Assembly (NCBI GenBank): GCA_016795465.1
Contig: JAEUHK010000055.1
Coordinates: 1 to 64,000, forward strand
Source of the DNA: Verrucomicrobiaceae bacterium
GTDB lineage: Bacteria; Verrucomicrobiota; Verrucomicrobiia; Verrucomicrobiales; Verrucomicrobiaceae
DNA length: 64,000 nt
Reading direction: 5' to 3'
How positions within the stretch are numbered: the stretch's first letter is position 1; every line of letters begins with the position of its first letter. Positions 62,566-64,000 of the stretch are shown here, piece after piece. Both the position numbers and the translations under genes were made by a program. Below the pieces are notes generated by a model, which saw only the letters and a program-made list of their open reading frames with translations, was not told the DNA's origin and did no database searches.

Positions 62566-63810
62566 TCATCGTTGTGCCGACAGAGCCAGAAACACAATCT
62601 GCGAAGGATTCCCAACCGGGGTGTAGTGGCCGGTGAAGCTCAGTTTGCCGGTCTCTTTGTCCACTTTGAAGGTGGCGAGGTGGTCGGCGCGTTGATTGCA
62701 GCAGTGTAGGAAAGTGCCGGAGGGATCAAAGGTGAAGCTGCGAGGGTAGTCGCCACGGGTCCATTCCTCGGTGACGTAGCTCAGCGTGCCGTCCGTGCCG
62801 ATGGCGAAGATGCCGATGCTGTCGTGGAGGCGGTTGCCGGCGTAAACGAAGCGGCCGTCGGCCGAGACGAGGATCTCCGAGCAGAAATTGCTGCCCGCAT
62901 AGCCCGGCGGGAGGCTGGGCAGCGTCTGCCGGTGCGTGAGGCGCCCCGTTTGCGCATCGAAGTCAAACAGCGCGACGGTAGAGCCCTCTTCTTGAATGCT
63001 GTAAAACCAGCGGCCGTTCGGATGAAAGGCAAAGTGGCGCGGCCCATCTCCCGGCGGCAGCGAGACGATGGGCGTCTCCGCCGGTGTGAGCGTGCCTTTC
63101 TCGCCATCGAACTTCCACACGAGGATCTGATCGAGTCCGAGATCGACATGCAGCACCCATTTGCCGGAGGGATCGGCCTCGATCATGTGCGCATGCGTTT
63201 GATCATGCCCGCTGATGGCAAAACTGCCCGGTGCGGCGTTGGTGGCTTTTGTGGGTCCAACGGTGCCGGAATCCTTTTTAACGTCCGTGGCCTCGCCGAG
63301 ACTGCCATCGGCCTGGATGGGCAAAACGGCCACGCTGCCGCCAAAGTAGTTCGCCACGAGCACGAACTTGCCATTTGGATGCACGGTCAGATGCGCGGGG
63401 CCTTTGCCGCCGGAGCGGACGCTGTTGAGCAGCTTCAAATCACCAGTGGCAGGATCAATTTTGAAGGCGCTGACGCTGCCGGACTCGTCATCGCCGAGGC
63501 GTTCGGTCTCGTTGCCGGAATAAAGATGCGTCTTCGCAGGATTCAGCGCGAGGCAACTGGGGCTGGTGCCCATCTCGACAATGCTCAGAGGCGTGAGCTT
63601 GCCCGTGGCACGATCCATTTCGAGCAGGTGAATGCCTCGTCCATTGCCCGGCGGCAGATCGACCTGCGTCGCCCGCATGTTTTTCAAAGGCGAGGTGTAA
63701 GTGCCTACATAGGCGATGAGCCTTCCCTCAGCTGCAAACGCGAGCGGAGCAGCGATTAACGAAAAGGCAGCGATGAGGCAACGACGGCTGGAGAAGGCAA
63801 AAGCGGGCAT
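62566..63810 (-). CDS. Secreted lactonase-family beta-propeller (6-phosphogluconolactonase-like)
   Basis: A 414-residue seven-bladed propeller (PF10282 type). Signal AFSLIAAPLAFAAEG, then YVGTYTS (start of blade 1), LLEMDRATGKLTPL, GTSPSCLALNP, GKGPAHLTVHPNGKFVLVANYFGG, DQTHAHMIEADPSGKWVLHVDLGLDQI, GPRHFAFHPNGRWFYSIQEEGS and EEWTRGDYPRSFTFDPSGTFLHCCNQ. Cytosolic relatives (Pgl, YbhE) hydrolyse 6-phosphogluconolactone; the signal peptide here makes a different, secreted lactone or a binding role more likely. It faces the other propeller gene tail to tail. The upstream gene is a sigma-factor fragment 45 bases away, same strand. Confidence 0.88.
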   Translation of the reverse strand: MPAFAFSSRRCLIAAFSLIAAPLAFAAEGRLIAYVGTYTSPLKNMRATQVDLPPGNGRGIHLLEMDRATGKLTPLSIVEMGTSPSCLALNPAKTHLYSGNETERLGDDESGSVSAFKIDPATGDLKLLNSVRSGGKGPAHLTVHPNGKFVLVANYFGGSVAVLPIQADGSLGEATDVKKDSGTVGPTKATNAAPGSFAISGHDQTHAHMIEADPSGKWVLHVDLGLDQILVWKFDGEKGTLTPAETPIVSLPPGDGPRHFAFHPNGRWFYSIQEEGSTVALFDFDAQTGRLTHRQTLPSLPPGYAGSNFCSEILVSADGRFVYAGNRLHDSIGIFAIGTDGTLSYVTEEWTRGDYPRSFTFDPSGTFLHCCNQRADHLATFKVDKETGKLSFTGHYTPVGNPSQIVFLALSAQR

Positions 63811-63855
63811 GAGAGCCTCACCAAACGCGGTGTGGCATCCCGCTCATGCATTCGA

Positions 63856-64000
63856 TCACAGCATCGTGTGCTCCAGCGCCTGCACTTCCTTCTTCACGAG
63901 GGCACCGACGCGATGCTTGGCGAGATAGACTTGGGCGGCGTTGATGCCGAGGGCCTCGGCGGTCTTCTTCACGCCCCAGCCTTTCATGACGTAGCAGTCA
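63856..64000 (-). CDS. RNA polymerase sigma-70-like factor, C-terminal part (runs off the right edge)
   Basis: Only the last 48 residues are present. They read as the second half of sigma-70 region 4: DCYVMKGWGVKKTAEALGIN, then AAQVYLAKHRVGALVKKEVQ and a short tail ending HTML. The helix-turn-helix (KKTAEALGINAAQVYLAKHR) and wording fit the ECF-type sigma factors common in Planctomycetes and Verrucomicrobia. The start lies beyond the window. It is upstream of the lactonase-like gene on the same strand. Confidence 0.75.
   Translation of the reverse strand, partial: DCYVMKGWGVKKTAEALGINAAQVYLAKHRVGALVKKEVQALEHTML

Overview
The window is GC-rich chromosomal DNA that reads as a member of the Verrucomicrobiota, probably near Verrucomicrobiaceae/Prosthecobacter; this is inferred from gene content, not from a 16S gene. 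Pointers are an Amuc_1098-type secretin, a planctomycete-type cytochrome/DUF1549-LamG-DUF1553 protein, two DUF1501 proteins, a Cys-type sulfatase, secreted NHL and lactonase propellers, many Tat-like signals, and intergenic DNA full of palindromic repeats. Few starts have a clear Shine-Dalgarno, and 4-bp ATGA/GTGA overlaps are common.

Layout. 1-5.0 kb: 3' end of thiH, a translationally coupled asparagine synthase plus glycosyltransferase (surface glycan type), and a divergent sulfatase. 5.1-12 kb: an anchored coiled-coil protein and a TamB-TamA pair. 12-18.6 kb: a TolB-propeller/M28/PDZ peptidase, an SDR, a sugar-phosphate isomerase-like protein, a PA0069-type radical SAM protein and a pseudouridine synthase. 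18.6-20.5 kb: an ArsR-like regulator, a 13-unit degenerate 21-bp repeat, a mosaic of six hairpins, and a lower-GC gene with a PD-(D/E)XK-like signature. 20.5-26 kb: tsaB-secA-lpdA. 26-30.6 kb: a type IV pilus secretin with a G11 tract, two lineage-type unknowns and pabA/trpG. 30.6-33.7 kb: an isolated sugar ABC ATPase, an NHL protein and a lipoprotein. 33.7-42.5 kb: alpha-2-macroglobulin and pbpC, with a VapBC-like toxin-antitoxin pair wedged between them. 42.5-51.7 kb: a PAS-AraC regulator and the PSCyt1/DUF1553/DUF1501/acyltransferase block. 51.7-56.1 kb: a coupled amidohydrolase pair (one lacking metal ligands), gph, a lipoprotein L,D-transpeptidase and rsgA. 56.1-58.3 kb: eboD and eboC homologues without the rest of an ebo cluster. 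58.4-60.1 kb: gatC-gatA. 60.1-64 kb: a GYF-like membrane protein, two secreted propellers and the 3' end of a sigma-factor-like gene.

The most unusual signal is not a gene. Five loci carry tandem 7-bp units, some arranged as large inverted repeats. Three sit directly at a start codon. One is a 144-bp inverted-repeat element lying in frame inside the tamA signal-peptide region; removing it restores a textbook signal peptide. One lies in frame inside pbpC. This looks like a family of small mobile or expanding heptamer elements associated with translation starts. The 21-bp helically phased repeat beside the ArsR-like gene and the truncated ebo locus are the next most interesting.
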